Shown piece by piece: positions 1 through 7,955 of a stretch of DNA of 32,997 nt (positions are counted from its first letter, which is position 1; each line of letters starts with the position of its first letter). Origin of the DNA: Lentisphaerota bacterium (lineage in GTDB: Bacteria > Verrucomicrobiota > Kiritimatiellia > CAIQIC01 > Lenti-01); NCBI GenBank assembly GCA_012511885.1, contig JAAZFE010000086.1, positions 1 through 32,997 of the forward strand, written 5' to 3'. Under the pieces are notes generated by a model. That model was given only the letters and a program-made list of their open reading frames with translations. It searched no databases and was not told where the DNA came from. Both the position numbers and the translations under genes were made by a program.

Positions 1-210
1 ATTCATCAACATGGATGAAAACATCTTTACTTATTGTTGCACTGCATGATGCGGATATTTGGATAAAAAAAATTATTTTTCATCCCTGTTGCCCTTCGGC
101 GCGACGATTCCAACCCGTCTGCGGCGTTATTCGGGGCTCGCAGTATGTCCATACCGCTTCGCCCCACCTGCCTTGCATCCGGGCCGGACTTGTCGCGTGA
201 ATGATCCAGG
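1..210. repeat. Dispersed TIR element, copy 1 (left end cut by window)
   Basis: The first bases (ATTCATCAACATGGATGAAA) match the left part of the copy at 20809-20892. Bases 184-210, starting CCGGACTTGTCGCGTG and ending ATCCAGG, match its right end with only two differences in 27. The middle is about 160 bp here against about 30 bp in that copy, so the ends are conserved and the cargo varies. Two short ORFs in the track (15-200 and 27-266) lie across it and look like chance. The outer left end is presumably just outside the window. Confidence 0.6.
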
Positions 211-249
211 ATAAGCGGATTTGCCCCCGGAAATGGCACGGGAATAGGT

Positions 250-278
250 TTGATCCGCTTTTGCATGGGGAGTATTAT
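250..278 (+). promoter_or_regulatory. Sigma70-type promoter for the DUF4139 gene
   Basis: The -35 box TTGATC (250-255) and -10 box TATTAT (273-278, 5 of 6 to consensus) are exactly 17 bp apart. Transcription should start near 285, giving a leader of about 30 nt that carries the Shine-Dalgarno GGAGGA at 301-306, 7 nt before the ATG at 314. Confidence 0.65.
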
Positions 279-313
279 AAAGCATTCAGGACAACCATCC
301 GGAGGACCAGTTT

Positions 314-1744
314 ATGAAACCGCTCATTTTTCTACTCGCAGTGCTGCCCCTATCGGCGCTGGCGGCGGGGCCGCAGATCACGATTTACAACGACGGATTT
401 GCCACGGTGAAGGAGGAGCGCGTGCTCGAGCTGACCGAGGGGGTGGCCGAGGTGCGGGTGACGGACATGTCGCGGAGGCTTGAGCCGGATTCGGTGATGG
501 TGCGCGAGCTGGGCGAGGAACCCTTCGGGCTGCAGATCCTCGAGCAGAGCTTTATCAACGACCCGCTCACTCAGGGTTTGCTGCTGCATCAGCTCGAGGG
601 TCAGACGGTGCGCTTCGAGGAAAAGCGCCGCGACGGCACGATCAAGGAGCATCTGGGCAAGGTGATCCGCAGCGGCTACATTCCGGGGGGGGGCAGCGAG
701 CAGCCGATCATCGAGACGGATGGCGCGGTGCGGTTTTCTTTGCCCGGCGAGCCGGTGTTCGAGGGGCTGGATCCGGCGGCGTTTTTGAAGCCGTCGCTGG
801 TGTGGCGGCTGGCCTCGCAGCGGGTGGGGGTCTGCCCGGTTGAGGTGGCCTATGTCACCGAGGGCATGAGCTGGGAAGCGACCTACAATCTGGTCATGCC
901 CGTCGAGGGGGGCGACACCTTTGACGTTTCCGGCTGGATTTCGCTGCGCAACGACACCGGCAAGGATTTTGCCGATACGGAGGTCAAGCTGATCGCGGGC
1001 GACGTGCAAAAGGTGCGGTCTCGTCACGAGCGGCCTGAGGGACTGATGCTGCGGGCCAGAATCGCAAGCATTCCCGACGCGATGCCTGAGGAGCGTTCTT
1101 TTGACGAATTCCACCTTTACACTCTACCGCGGCCGGTGCAGGTGCGGAACGGCGAACTCAAGCAGGTGGAGTTTCTGCGAGCCAGTGGCGTGCGGGGCAC
1201 CCGCTATTATGTCTATAATCCGCTGGTTGGTTTCGGGTTCGCCCGACGGACCAACACCGACTCCGATTATGGTCAAACCGCCAGCAAGAAGGTTGGCGTG
1301 CGCATCGAGATTGACAACCGCGAGGACAACCAGCTCGGGGTGCCTCTGCCCAAGGGGCGCATGCGCCTTTACCGAACGGACTTGGATGATCGGCGTGAAT
1401 TTATTGGCGAAAATGATCTCGACCACCTCCCCAAAAACGAGAAGCTCAAGCTCGAAATGGGCAGCGCCTTCGATTTGGTGGGCGAGCGCAAGCAGAAGGC
1501 GTTCAACGTGGACAGCACCGCCAAGCGCATGACCGAGACCATCGAGATCAAACTGCGCAACCGCAAGGAAAAGGAGGACGTGGAAATCCGGGTGATCGAG
1601 CCGCTCTATCGCGCGACCAACTGGAAGATCAGCGACGCCAGCGCCGAGTGGACGCCATACGACTCGCATACCATCGAGTTCCGCGTGCCGGTGCCGGCGG
1701 ACAGCGAAGCGGCGCTGACTTATCAGGTGACCTATTCATGGTGA
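314..1744 (+). CDS. Exported DUF4139 domain-containing protein
   Basis: 476 residues. An N-terminal signal peptide (MKPLIFLLAVLPLSALAAG) predicts export to the periplasm or envelope. The rest is mostly beta-strand. The stretch with SWEATYNLVMP, then W-I-S-L-R-N-D-T-G and later Y-R-T-D-L-D-D-R-R-E-F-I-G resembles DUF4139 proteins, where newly made beta-sandwich domains follow an unknown-function N-terminus. Residues around 385-400 (LDLVGERKQ-like, here FDLVGERKQKAF) also fit that family. The start is fixed by GGAGGA 7 nt upstream and by a good promoter. The next gene follows in the same direction after the palindrome array, so the array may separate or regulate the two. The biochemical role of DUF4139 is unknown; no enzymatic motif is seen. 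Confidence 0.75.
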   Translation: MKPLIFLLAVLPLSALAAGPQITIYNDGFATVKEERVLELTEGVAEVRVTDMSRRLEPDSVMVRELGEEPFGLQILEQSFINDPLTQGLLLHQLEGQTVRFEEKRRDGTIKEHLGKVIRSGYIPGGGSEQPIIETDGAVRFSLPGEPVFEGLDPAAFLKPSLVWRLASQRVGVCPVEVAYVTEGMSWEATYNLVMPVEGGDTFDVSGWISLRNDTGKDFADTEVKLIAGDVQKVRSRHERPEGLMLRARIASIPDAMPEERSFDEFHLYTLPRPVQVRNGELKQVEFLRASGVRGTRYYVYNPLVGFGFARRTNTDSDYGQTASKKVGVRIEIDNREDNQLGVPLPKGRMRLYRTDLDDRREFIGENDLDHLPKNEKLKLEMGSAFDLVGERKQKAFNVDSTAKRMTETIEIKLRNRKEKEDVEIRVIEPLYRATNWKISDASAEWTPYDSHTIEFRVPVPADSEAALTYQVTYSW

Positions 1745-1754
1745 GGAAGGTGGT

Positions 1755-1877
1755 TTTCCACGGCGTGGAAAGAAAGTTTCCACAGTGTGGAAAATAATTT
1801 TCCATAGCGTGGAAAAATCCAGAAAAAGTTTTCCATAGCGTGGAAAAAATGGGAAAAAAGTTTCCATGGCGTGGAAA
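1755..1877. repeat. Array of five TTTCCA-N5-TGGAAA palindromes
   Basis: Five 17-bp units of the form TTTCCA-N5-TGGAAA lie at 1755-1771, 1777-1793, 1799-1815, 1830-1846 and 1861-1877. Start-to-start distances are 22, 22, 31 and 31 bp, that is two or three helical turns, so all units face the same side of the DNA. The five central bases vary (CGGCG, CAGTG, TAGCG, TAGCG, TGGCG), usually with the inner G conserved, and the flanks are A/T-rich. The array fills nearly all of the 147-bp gap between two same-strand genes and ends 14 bp before the next ATG. It looks like a cooperative operator array rather than a terminator, because the stems are short and lack a T-run. Confidence 0.85.
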
Positions 1878-1891
1878 AAAGCGAGTAGAGC

Positions 1892-2830
1892 ATGAAGGCG
1901 CATAGACAACTGACAAGTTTGCTGCTGGCGGTGCTGCTGTCGGCCGCGCCGGGTTTCGGCGCGCCGGTGATCCGGCATGAGCCGGCCAAGGTGGCCGAGA
2001 AGGGGCAGCCGCTGGGGGTGCGGGTGACCGTGCGCGACGCGGCGGCGCGGGTGGAATCGGTGTGGGTGCTGTACACGCCGTCGCGGGGCACCACGCCGTT
2101 CCGGCAGACGCTGACCAGCTCGGGCGCGGGAATCTGGTATGGATCAATCCCGGGGCACATGATCGGGCCGGGCAAGCAGCTACTGTATTACATTCAGGCG
2201 GAGAACGCGGACGGGGAGTCGGCGGAGACGGAGTGGCACACGGTGCGCGTCGAGGAGAGCGGCGTGGCGCCGGAGGCCATCCCCGCGGCCAGCGCGGTGG
2301 CCGAGCAGGCTCGCCGCCAAGCCCAGACGCCCGCTCCAGCACCCGCCCCCGCCCCGGCGGCCAGCACGCGCAGCAAGTATTTGATCCCCGGCGCAGTGAT
2401 TGTCGGTGGAGCGGTGGCGGTGGGGGGGGCGCTGGCGATTTCGCACAGCAGCAGCAGCAGCGGGGGCGGCGGCCACGCGGCGGTGACGAATGCCAACTTC
2501 GGAGGCAACTACGCGTTTTGCTTTAGTCCGACCGCCACGGAAACGAACGTGGCGCAGGTGTGCGACAGCGGCCTGGTGAATGTCTATGTGCGCTCGGGCG
2601 TGGTCGAGGTGGTCGGGCTGTGGGCGGCGGAAATCTGGTCCACCCCGCTCAACGGACATGTGTTTTCCGTGGCGAAGACGGTGCCGGCGCGGGGGGATTT
2701 TCCGGAGTCCTATGTGATTTTGACGGGGGAGATTCGCGGGGAACGCTGCACGGTGATGGTGAGCGGTTATTCGCGGGACCCGGACGCGCCGGGCAACTAT
2801 CAGGGGCAGCTGGATACAACCATGAGATAG
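1892..2830 (+). CDS. Exported protein of unknown function with central glycine-rich hydrophobic segment
   Basis: 312 residues. A signal peptide (MKAHRQLTSLLLAVLLSAAPGFGA) is followed by an Ig/fibronectin-like beta domain (about 25-125) with V-W-V-L-Y-T-P and W-Y-G-S-I-P-G motifs. Next come an Ala/Pro linker (PAPAPAPAPAA), a hydrophobic Gly/Ala/Val segment (about 165-185) that could span a membrane, a Ser/Gly run, and a C-terminal beta domain with two Cys pairs (CFSP..QVCDSG and later ERCTV). The domain order with a mid-protein linker is common in exported proteins of this group. I do not recognise a family. Shine-Dalgarno is weak (GAGTAGAG just before ATG). The gene lies directly behind the palindrome array, so it is the likely target of whatever binds there. 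Confidence 0.6.
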   Translation: MKAHRQLTSLLLAVLLSAAPGFGAPVIRHEPAKVAEKGQPLGVRVTVRDAAARVESVWVLYTPSRGTTPFRQTLTSSGAGIWYGSIPGHMIGPGKQLLYYIQAENADGESAETEWHTVRVEESGVAPEAIPAASAVAEQARRQAQTPAPAPAPAPAASTRSKYLIPGAVIVGGAVAVGGALAISHSSSSSGGGGHAAVTNANFGGNYAFCFSPTATETNVAQVCDSGLVNVYVRSGVVEVVGLWAAEIWSTPLNGHVFSVAKTVPARGDFPESYVILTGEIRGERCTVMVSGYSRDPDAPGNYQGQLDTTMR

Positions 2831-2837
2831 GGAAGAG

Positions 2838-3365
2838 ATGACGACGAGCTTTTTGAAATTGGCGGAACAGCGGCGCAGCGTGCGGGCCTACAAGCCGGAG
2901 GCGGTGCCGGAGGAGTTGTTGCAGCAGGTATTGGAGGCGGGCCGTTTGGCGCCGTCGGCGGTCAACAAGCAGCCGTGGCGTTTTGTGGTGGTGCGCGAGG
3001 AGATGAACCGGCGGGCGCTGGGCGCGGCCTACGCGCGCGAATGGTTCTGGAAGGCGCCGGTGATCATCGTGGTGTGCGTCCTGCCGGACGAGGCTTGGCG
3101 GCGGTCGTTCGACGGCCAGAACTACGCGCTGGTGGACGGGGCGCTGGCGATGGACCACATGCAGTTGGCGGCGGCCGAGCTGGGCCTGGGCACCTGCTGG
3201 ATCGGCGCGTTTGATCCCGAGGCGGTGCGCACGATTCTGGGGCTGCCCGACGGCGTGAAGGTGGTGGGCATGACGCCGCTGGGCTATCCCGATGTCGAGC
3301 CGAATCCGCGTCCGCGTTCGCGCCGCCCGCTGGGCGAAACGGTGCTCAAGGAGCGCTGGTCCTAG
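2838..3365 (+). CDS. Nitroreductase family protein
   Basis: 175 residues, short for the FMN-dependent nitroreductase fold but within the range of single-domain members. Family signatures are the N-terminal RRSVRAYKPEAVPEELL (FMN phosphate contact), APSAVNKQPWRFVVV (flavin-binding loop), and the C-terminal half AMDHMQLAAAELGLGTCWIGAF followed by PLGYP. These proteins usually act as NAD(P)H:flavin-linked reductases of nitro compounds or quinones; the substrate cannot be read from sequence. The ATG lies 7 nt after the preceding stop behind a GGGAAGAG purine stretch, so it may be co-transcribed with the upstream exported protein. uvrB follows 34 bp later. Confidence 0.85.
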   Translation: MTTSFLKLAEQRRSVRAYKPEAVPEELLQQVLEAGRLAPSAVNKQPWRFVVVREEMNRRALGAAYAREWFWKAPVIIVVCVLPDEAWRRSFDGQNYALVDGALAMDHMQLAAAELGLGTCWIGAFDPEAVRTILGLPDGVKVVGMTPLGYPDVEPNPRPRSRRPLGETVLKERWS

Positions 3366-3399
3366 GCGCGGGGCGCCGCGCCCAGGAGGGAGCAAGGCT

Positions 3400-5457
3400 A
3401 TGGCGGAGTTCCAGCTCATCTCGTCTTTTCAGCCGACGGGTGATCAGCCCGAGGCGATCGAGGCGCTGGTCGAGGCGTTCCGCTCGGGCCGGCGGTACCG
3501 CACGCTCGAGGGGGTGACCGGCTCGGGCAAGACCTTCACCATGGCCAATGTGATTGAGCGGCTGGGCCGTCCCACGCTGGTGATCAGCCACAACAAGACG
3601 TTGGCCGCACAGCTCTACGCGGAGCTCAAGGAGTTTTTCCCGAACAACGCGGTCGAATATTTCGTGAGCTACTACGACTATTATCAGCCCGAGGCGTACA
3701 TTCCGCAGACCGACACCTATATCGAGAAGGATGCCAGCATCAACGAGGAGATCGAGCGGCTGCGGCTGGCGGCCACCAACTCGCTGATCCACCGCGAGGA
3801 TGTGATCATTGTGGCCTCGGTGTCGTGCATCTACGGCATCGGGTCGCCCGAGGATTACCGCGGGATGCTGGTGGCGCTGCGCAAGGGCGAGGAGCACTCC
3901 CGCGATGAGATCATGCGCAAGCTGGTGGATGTGCAGTATCACCGCAACGACATCGCCACCCTGCCCGGCACGTTCCGCGCGCGCGGCGACACGCTGGACG
4001 TGTTCCCGTCCTATACCAAGGACGGCATCCGCATCGAGTTTTTCGGCGACACCATCGAGGGGCTGCGGCGGATTGATCCGCTGACCGGCAAGACCCTTGA
4101 GACGCTCGACCATGCCACGGTGTCGCCCGCGCGGCACTTTGTGATGCCCGAGGAAAAGTTGGCGCCAGCCATTGTCCGCATCGAGAAGGAACTGGAGGAA
4201 CGCGTGGCCGAGCTCGAGCGCGGCCAGAAGCTGCTCGAAGCCCAGCGCCTGCGCATGCGCACCACCTATGACCTCGAGATGCTGCGCGAGGTCGGCTATT
4301 GCAGCGGCATCGAAAACTATTCCGGGCCGCTCTCGGGGCGACCGCGCGGCTCGCGGCCGAGTACGCTGATGGACTTTTTCGGCGAGGGCTTTTTGACGAT
4401 CATTGACGAGTCGCATGTGACGCTGCCGCAGATCCGGGGCATGTTCAACGGCGACCAGGCGCGCAAGCACACGCTGGTGGAGAACGGTTTCCGGCTGCCG
4501 TCGGCGCTGGACAATCGTCCGCTGAGCTATGACGAGTTCATCCAATTGGCCGGGCAGGTGCTGTTCACCTCGGCCACGCCGGGGCCGCTGGAACTCGAGC
4601 TGGGCGGCAAGCCGGTGCGGCAGATCATCCGGCCCACCGGGATTTTGGACCCCGAGGTGGACGTGCGTCCGCTCGAGGGTCAGATTGACGATCTGATCGA
4701 GGAGGTGCGCCAGTGCGCCGCCCGTCGCGAACGGGTGCTGGTGACCACGCTGACCAAGCGGACGGCCGAGGACTTGGCGACCTATCTGCAGGACATCGGT
4801 ATCCGTTGCAAGTATCTGCACTCGGACATCACCGCGCTGGAGCGGGTGGGCATTCTGCGCGGGCTGCGCAAGGCGGACTTCGACTGCCTGATCGGCATCA
4901 ACTTGCTGCGCGAGGGTCTGGACCTGCCCGAGGTGGCGCTGGTGGCCGTGCTGGACGCGGACAAGGAGGGTTTTCTGCGCAGCGAGACCTCGCTGATCCA
5001 AACGGCCGGGCGCGCCGCCCGCCACCTGCGCGGCCGGGTGATCCTCTACGCCGACCGGGTGACGGATTCGATGCGGCGCATGATGGAGCTGACCCGCGAG
5101 CGCCGGCTGCAGCAGGAGGCCTACAACCTGGCCAACCACATCACGCCGCAACAGATTGAAAAAGCGATCAGCGAGAGTCTGGCGCAGGATGAAAAGGCGC
5201 GCGAGGCCGAGGATTATGTGGTGCGCGAGGGGGCGGAGGACTTTGACGTGGCGCAGGCCATTGCCGAGATGGAGCGCGAAATGTTTGAGGCCGCCGAGTC
5301 TATGGAATTCGAGCGCGCGGCCATGCTGCGCGACCAAATTTTTGAGCTGAAGCAGGCGGAAAATCCATTCAAGGGACTGCACCAGTCCAAGCCGCGCAAA
5401 CCGACGGTGTACAAGATCAAGAAAAAGCCGCGGTTTCCCCGGCGTAAAAAACGGTAG
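3400..5457 (+). CDS. uvrB: Excinuclease ABC subunit UvrB
   Basis: 685 residues, standard for UvrB, the damage-verifying helicase of nucleotide excision repair that takes DNA from UvrA and recruits UvrC. Visible are Walker A GVTGSGKT (38-45), the aromatic beta-hairpin YYDYYQPEAYIPQTDTYIEK (91-110) that clamps one DNA strand, Walker B-type DESH, the helicase block INLLREGLDLPEVALVAVLD, motif VI QTAGRAAR, and a C-terminal UVR motif (MEREMFEAAESMEFERAAMLRD) that binds UvrC. The ORF track extends upstream to 3292, but that N-terminus overlaps the nitroreductase and is unlike UvrB. ATG 3400 has AGGAGGG at 3384-3390 and begins the canonical FQLISSFQPTGDQP sequence. All key motifs are intact. Confidence 0.98.
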   Translation: MAEFQLISSFQPTGDQPEAIEALVEAFRSGRRYRTLEGVTGSGKTFTMANVIERLGRPTLVISHNKTLAAQLYAELKEFFPNNAVEYFVSYYDYYQPEAYIPQTDTYIEKDASINEEIERLRLAATNSLIHREDVIIVASVSCIYGIGSPEDYRGMLVALRKGEEHSRDEIMRKLVDVQYHRNDIATLPGTFRARGDTLDVFPSYTKDGIRIEFFGDTIEGLRRIDPLTGKTLETLDHATVSPARHFVMPEEKLAPAIVRIEKELEERVAELERGQKLLEAQRLRMRTTYDLEMLREVGYCSGIENYSGPLSGRPRGSRPSTLMDFFGEGFLTIIDESHVTLPQIRGMFNGDQARKHTLVENGFRLPSALDNRPLSYDEFIQLAGQVLFTSATPGPLELELGGKPVRQIIRPTGILDPEVDVRPLEGQIDDLIEEVRQCAARRERVLVTTLTKRTAEDLATYLQDIGIRCKYLHSDITALERVGILRGLRKADFDCLIGINLLREGLDLPEVALVAVLDADKEGFLRSETSLIQTAGRAARHLRGRVILYADRVTDSMRRMMELTRERRLQQEAYNLANHITPQQIEKAISESLAQDEKAREAEDYVVREGAEDFDVAQAIAEMEREMFEAAESMEFERAAMLRDQIFELKQAENPFKGLHQSKPRKPTVYKIKKKPRFPRRKKR

Positions 5458-5614
5458 AAGTTTTTGCTGGGCGATAACTGGTCGGGCTGGATTCCGCGGG
5501 GGAGGGGGGGTAGGATGCAACGAGCGAATGTGGATTGTTGCCGGCAGTGCGCCGGCGGAACAGGCGTGCCGCGAGTTGGCCGAATGTGACGATCCGGGAG
5601 TGGAGAGAAGAATC

Positions 5615-6493
5615 ATGAGCGAGAATGTGCTGCCCCTTGAACAACAGCCGGATGTGCGCGAACTGATCGAGCGCGAGCTGCGCGAGGATGTGGGGCCGGG
5701 CGATGCCACCACGCTGGCGCTGGTCGAGCGGAATGCCAAGGCCACGGCGCGGATTGTGGCGCGCGAGGAGCTGGTGCTCGCGGGCGTGAAAGTGGCGGCG
5801 GAGGTTTTCCGTTTTCTGGATCCGCAATTGCAGATCACCCTCGATCTGGCGGATGGCTGCCGCGCGCGCGCCGGCGACCAGGTGCTGACGGTGTCCGGCC
5901 CGGCGCGGGCGATCCTTTCGGCTGAGCGCACCGCGCTCAACCTGCTGCAGCGGCTCTCCGGCATTGCCACGGCCGCGGCCTGCCTCGTGCGGATTGTCAG
6001 CGACTACGGCACGCAAATTCTGGACACGCGCAAGACCGCGCCGGGGATGCGCCGGCTGGATAAATATGCGGTGGCCTGCGGCGGGGGGACGAACCATCGG
6101 GCCGGGCTGCACGACGCCATCTTGATCAAGGACAACCATCTCGCGTTCTGGACGCGCGGCAGCAAGGGCAGTCTGGCCGACGCCGTGCGCGCGGCGCGAG
6201 CGGCTTATCCGGGGTTGCTGGTGGAGATCGAAGTGGACACCCTGACCCAGCTCGAGGAGGCACTGCCGGCCCAACCCGACTGGGTGCTGCTGGATAACAT
6301 GCCTCCCGGGGATGTGGCCGAAGCGGTGGCTCTCTGCTCCGGGATTTGCCGCACGGAGGCGTCGGGCGGAATTACCTCGGCCAATGTGCGCGAGTACGCG
6401 CGGACCGGCGTCACGGCCATTTCGATCGGCGCGTTGACCCACTCGGTACGGGCGGTGGATCTGGCGCTCGAACTGGATGCGGCCGGAAGTTGA
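5615..6493 (+). CDS. nadC: Nicotinate-nucleotide diphosphorylase (carboxylating)
   Basis: 292 residues, usual NadC length. It converts quinolinate plus PRPP to nicotinate mononucleotide in de novo NAD synthesis, in the cytoplasm. Hallmarks are EDVGPGDATT near the N-terminus, NLLQRLSGIAT, DTRKTAPGMR (137-146), GGGTNHRAGL (156-165), IKDNH (171-175), and E-I-E-V-D-T plus LLDNMPP in the barrel. All substrate-binding basic residues appear present. ATG 5615 is preferred over the track start at 5528, because the extra 29 residues do not fit the family and a GGAG/GAGAG purine run precedes it. The 157-bp gap after uvrB is G-rich and holds no gene. birA starts immediately after the stop. Confidence 0.95.
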   Translation: MSENVLPLEQQPDVRELIERELREDVGPGDATTLALVERNAKATARIVAREELVLAGVKVAAEVFRFLDPQLQITLDLADGCRARAGDQVLTVSGPARAILSAERTALNLLQRLSGIATAAACLVRIVSDYGTQILDTRKTAPGMRRLDKYAVACGGGTNHRAGLHDAILIKDNHLAFWTRGSKGSLADAVRAARAAYPGLLVEIEVDTLTQLEEALPAQPDWVLLDNMPPGDVAEAVALCSGICRTEASGGITSANVREYARTGVTAISIGALTHSVRAVDLALELDAAGS

Positions 6494-7177
6494 ATGGGCG
6501 GTCGTTTGGCCACTCCGTCAATTCATGCCTCGCGTTTTCCGGATCATGACACGATGACCATGGGGGGGGCGTTGACGTTTGGCATTCCGCGCCGCTGGCT
6601 GGCGGTGACGGGCTCGACGAACGACACGGCTCGGGATTGGGCGCTAGTCGGCGCGCCGCAGGGGGCCCTGATGGTGGCGAGCGAACAAACCCGCGGGCGA
6701 GGTCAGCAGGGGAAACCCTGGAGTTCGCCGCGGGGGAAGGGGCTGTACGCATCGGTGGTTCTGCGGCCGGACTGGCCGGCGGAGCGCGCCGCGGATTTGA
6801 CTATTTTGGCGGGCATGGCGGCCTATGGCGCGTTGCGCGAGCTCGGCGTGCCGGAGTTGAGCGTCAAACGACCCAACGACATTCTCAGCGGCGGCAAAAA
6901 GCTGGCGGGCGTGCTGGTCGAGTCGCGTGTCGGGCGCGGGGGCATGGACTTCGCCATTGCGGGCATCGGGATCAATGTTGCGCAAACCATGGAGGAGCTG
7001 CCGGCCGACGTGCGCGAGAGCGCGACATCGTTGGCGCTGGTTGGCGCGCGGGTTTCCGTTGACCATGTGCTCGACCGCCTGCTAGCTTCATGGAGTGCGG
7101 TGGTCAATATGCCGCCGGCGGCTTTGCGCGAGGGCTGGAGCGCGGCGGGCGCACGGGAAAAAGAGGCGAGGCAATGA
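6494..7177 (+). CDS. birA: Biotin--[acetyl-CoA-carboxylase] ligase, class I (no DNA-binding domain)
   Basis: 227 residues. It activates biotin with ATP and attaches it to the carboxyl-carrier protein of acetyl-CoA carboxylase. The N-terminal helix-turn-helix of E. coli BirA is missing, so it should not act as a repressor. Motifs are GSTNDTARD (40-48), EQTRGRGQQGKPWSSP (64-79, the adenylate loop), GKGLYASVVLRP, VKRPNDILSGGKKLAGVLVE (124-143) and AIAGIGINV. The KWPND motif reads KRPND, a change at a strongly conserved Trp. The C-terminus is short, without a full C-terminal SH3-like domain. The ATG abuts the nadC stop (TGAATG) and the end overlaps coaX by 4 bp, so translation is likely coupled. 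A second ATG at 6554 is an alternative start. Confidence 0.88.
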   Translation: MGGRLATPSIHASRFPDHDTMTMGGALTFGIPRRWLAVTGSTNDTARDWALVGAPQGALMVASEQTRGRGQQGKPWSSPRGKGLYASVVLRPDWPAERAADLTILAGMAAYGALRELGVPELSVKRPNDILSGGKKLAGVLVESRVGRGGMDFAIAGIGINVAQTMEELPADVRESATSLALVGARVSVDHVLDRLLASWSAVVNMPPAALREGWSAAGAREKEARQ

Positions 7178-7917
7178 ACATCATGGTGGTGAATATCGGG
7201 AATTCCCGCACGGCGGCGGGCTGGTACCGGCGCGACAAGATCCGGCGCTCCGCCTGGACCGAAACCGAGACGCCAGTGATTCTTGAGGCGGTGGCCAACG
7301 GCGAAGTGCCGGACGTGATTTTTTTGAGTTCGGTGGTGCCGAAAAGCAACCGCGCCTGGACCCGGCTGCTGCGCGCCACATTTCCGCGCGTGCCGCACAT
7401 CTGGATGGACCACCGGCTGGACATGGGGATCAAGGTGGATTTGAAGCGCCCGGACCAGACCGGGCACGACCGCTTTGCCAACGCGGTGGCGGGGGCGGAC
7501 CTGGTGGGCGCGCCATGCATCATTTGCGACTTCGGCACGGCCACCACGTTCAACGTGGTTCTGCCCCGGCGCGGTTTTGTGGGCGGGGCCATCGTGCCGG
7601 GCTACGGACTGTGGTTCGAGGCACTGGGCGGGCTGGCTCAACTGCCGCACCTGACCCCGCGCAAGATCCAGGTGGCCACCGGCCGCAACACCGAGGAAGC
7701 CATCCGGCTCGGCGCGCAGTGGGGCTACCGGGGCATGATCATGGAGGTGCTGCAGCGCCTCAAGCGGGCCTGCGGCCGCAATGAACCGAACCTGTGCGCC
7801 ACGGGGGGCCATGCCAAGGCAGTCATGCGCCACACCGGGCTCAAGATTCCGGTCAGACCGGATCTGACCCTGCACGGGCTGGCCAAAATTTGCGAGCGCA
7901 ACGTCGTGGAGGTGTAG
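7174..7917 (+). CDS. coaX: Type III pantothenate kinase
   Basis: 247 residues. It phosphorylates pantothenate in the first step of CoA synthesis and belongs to the ASKHA fold. Family signatures are the N-terminal NIGNS phosphate loop, RPDQTGHDRFANAVAG (92-107, with catalytic D99), CDFGTATTFN (118-127), GGAIVPGYGLWFEAL, TGRNTEEAIRLGAQWGY, ATGGHAK and the terminal LTLHGLAKICERN. Two positions normally Asp read Asn: the first residue of DxGN (N7) and the last residue of DFGTATTFD (N127). ATG 7174 overlaps the birA stop in ATGA. The nadC-birA-coaX order makes a cofactor operon; coaX beside birA is common in bacteria. Confidence 0.9.
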   Translation: MNIMVVNIGNSRTAAGWYRRDKIRRSAWTETETPVILEAVANGEVPDVIFLSSVVPKSNRAWTRLLRATFPRVPHIWMDHRLDMGIKVDLKRPDQTGHDRFANAVAGADLVGAPCIICDFGTATTFNVVLPRRGFVGGAIVPGYGLWFEALGGLAQLPHLTPRKIQVATGRNTEEAIRLGAQWGYRGMIMEVLQRLKRACGRNEPNLCATGGHAKAVMRHTGLKIPVRPDLTLHGLAKICERNVVEV

Positions 7918-7955
7918 TCCCGGGGCGCGGCCCCTTCGGGCGGCACGCGGACCAG

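Noticed and set aside
1755-1877. Palindrome array as a CRISPR array
   Set aside because: Repeats are only 17 bp, the gaps between them are 5 to 14 bp, and no cas genes are present.
3346-5970. 874-residue minus-strand ORF opposite uvrB
   Set aside because: It is antisense to uvrB, which has all family motifs; composition is Arg/His/Leu-rich as typical for reverse frames.
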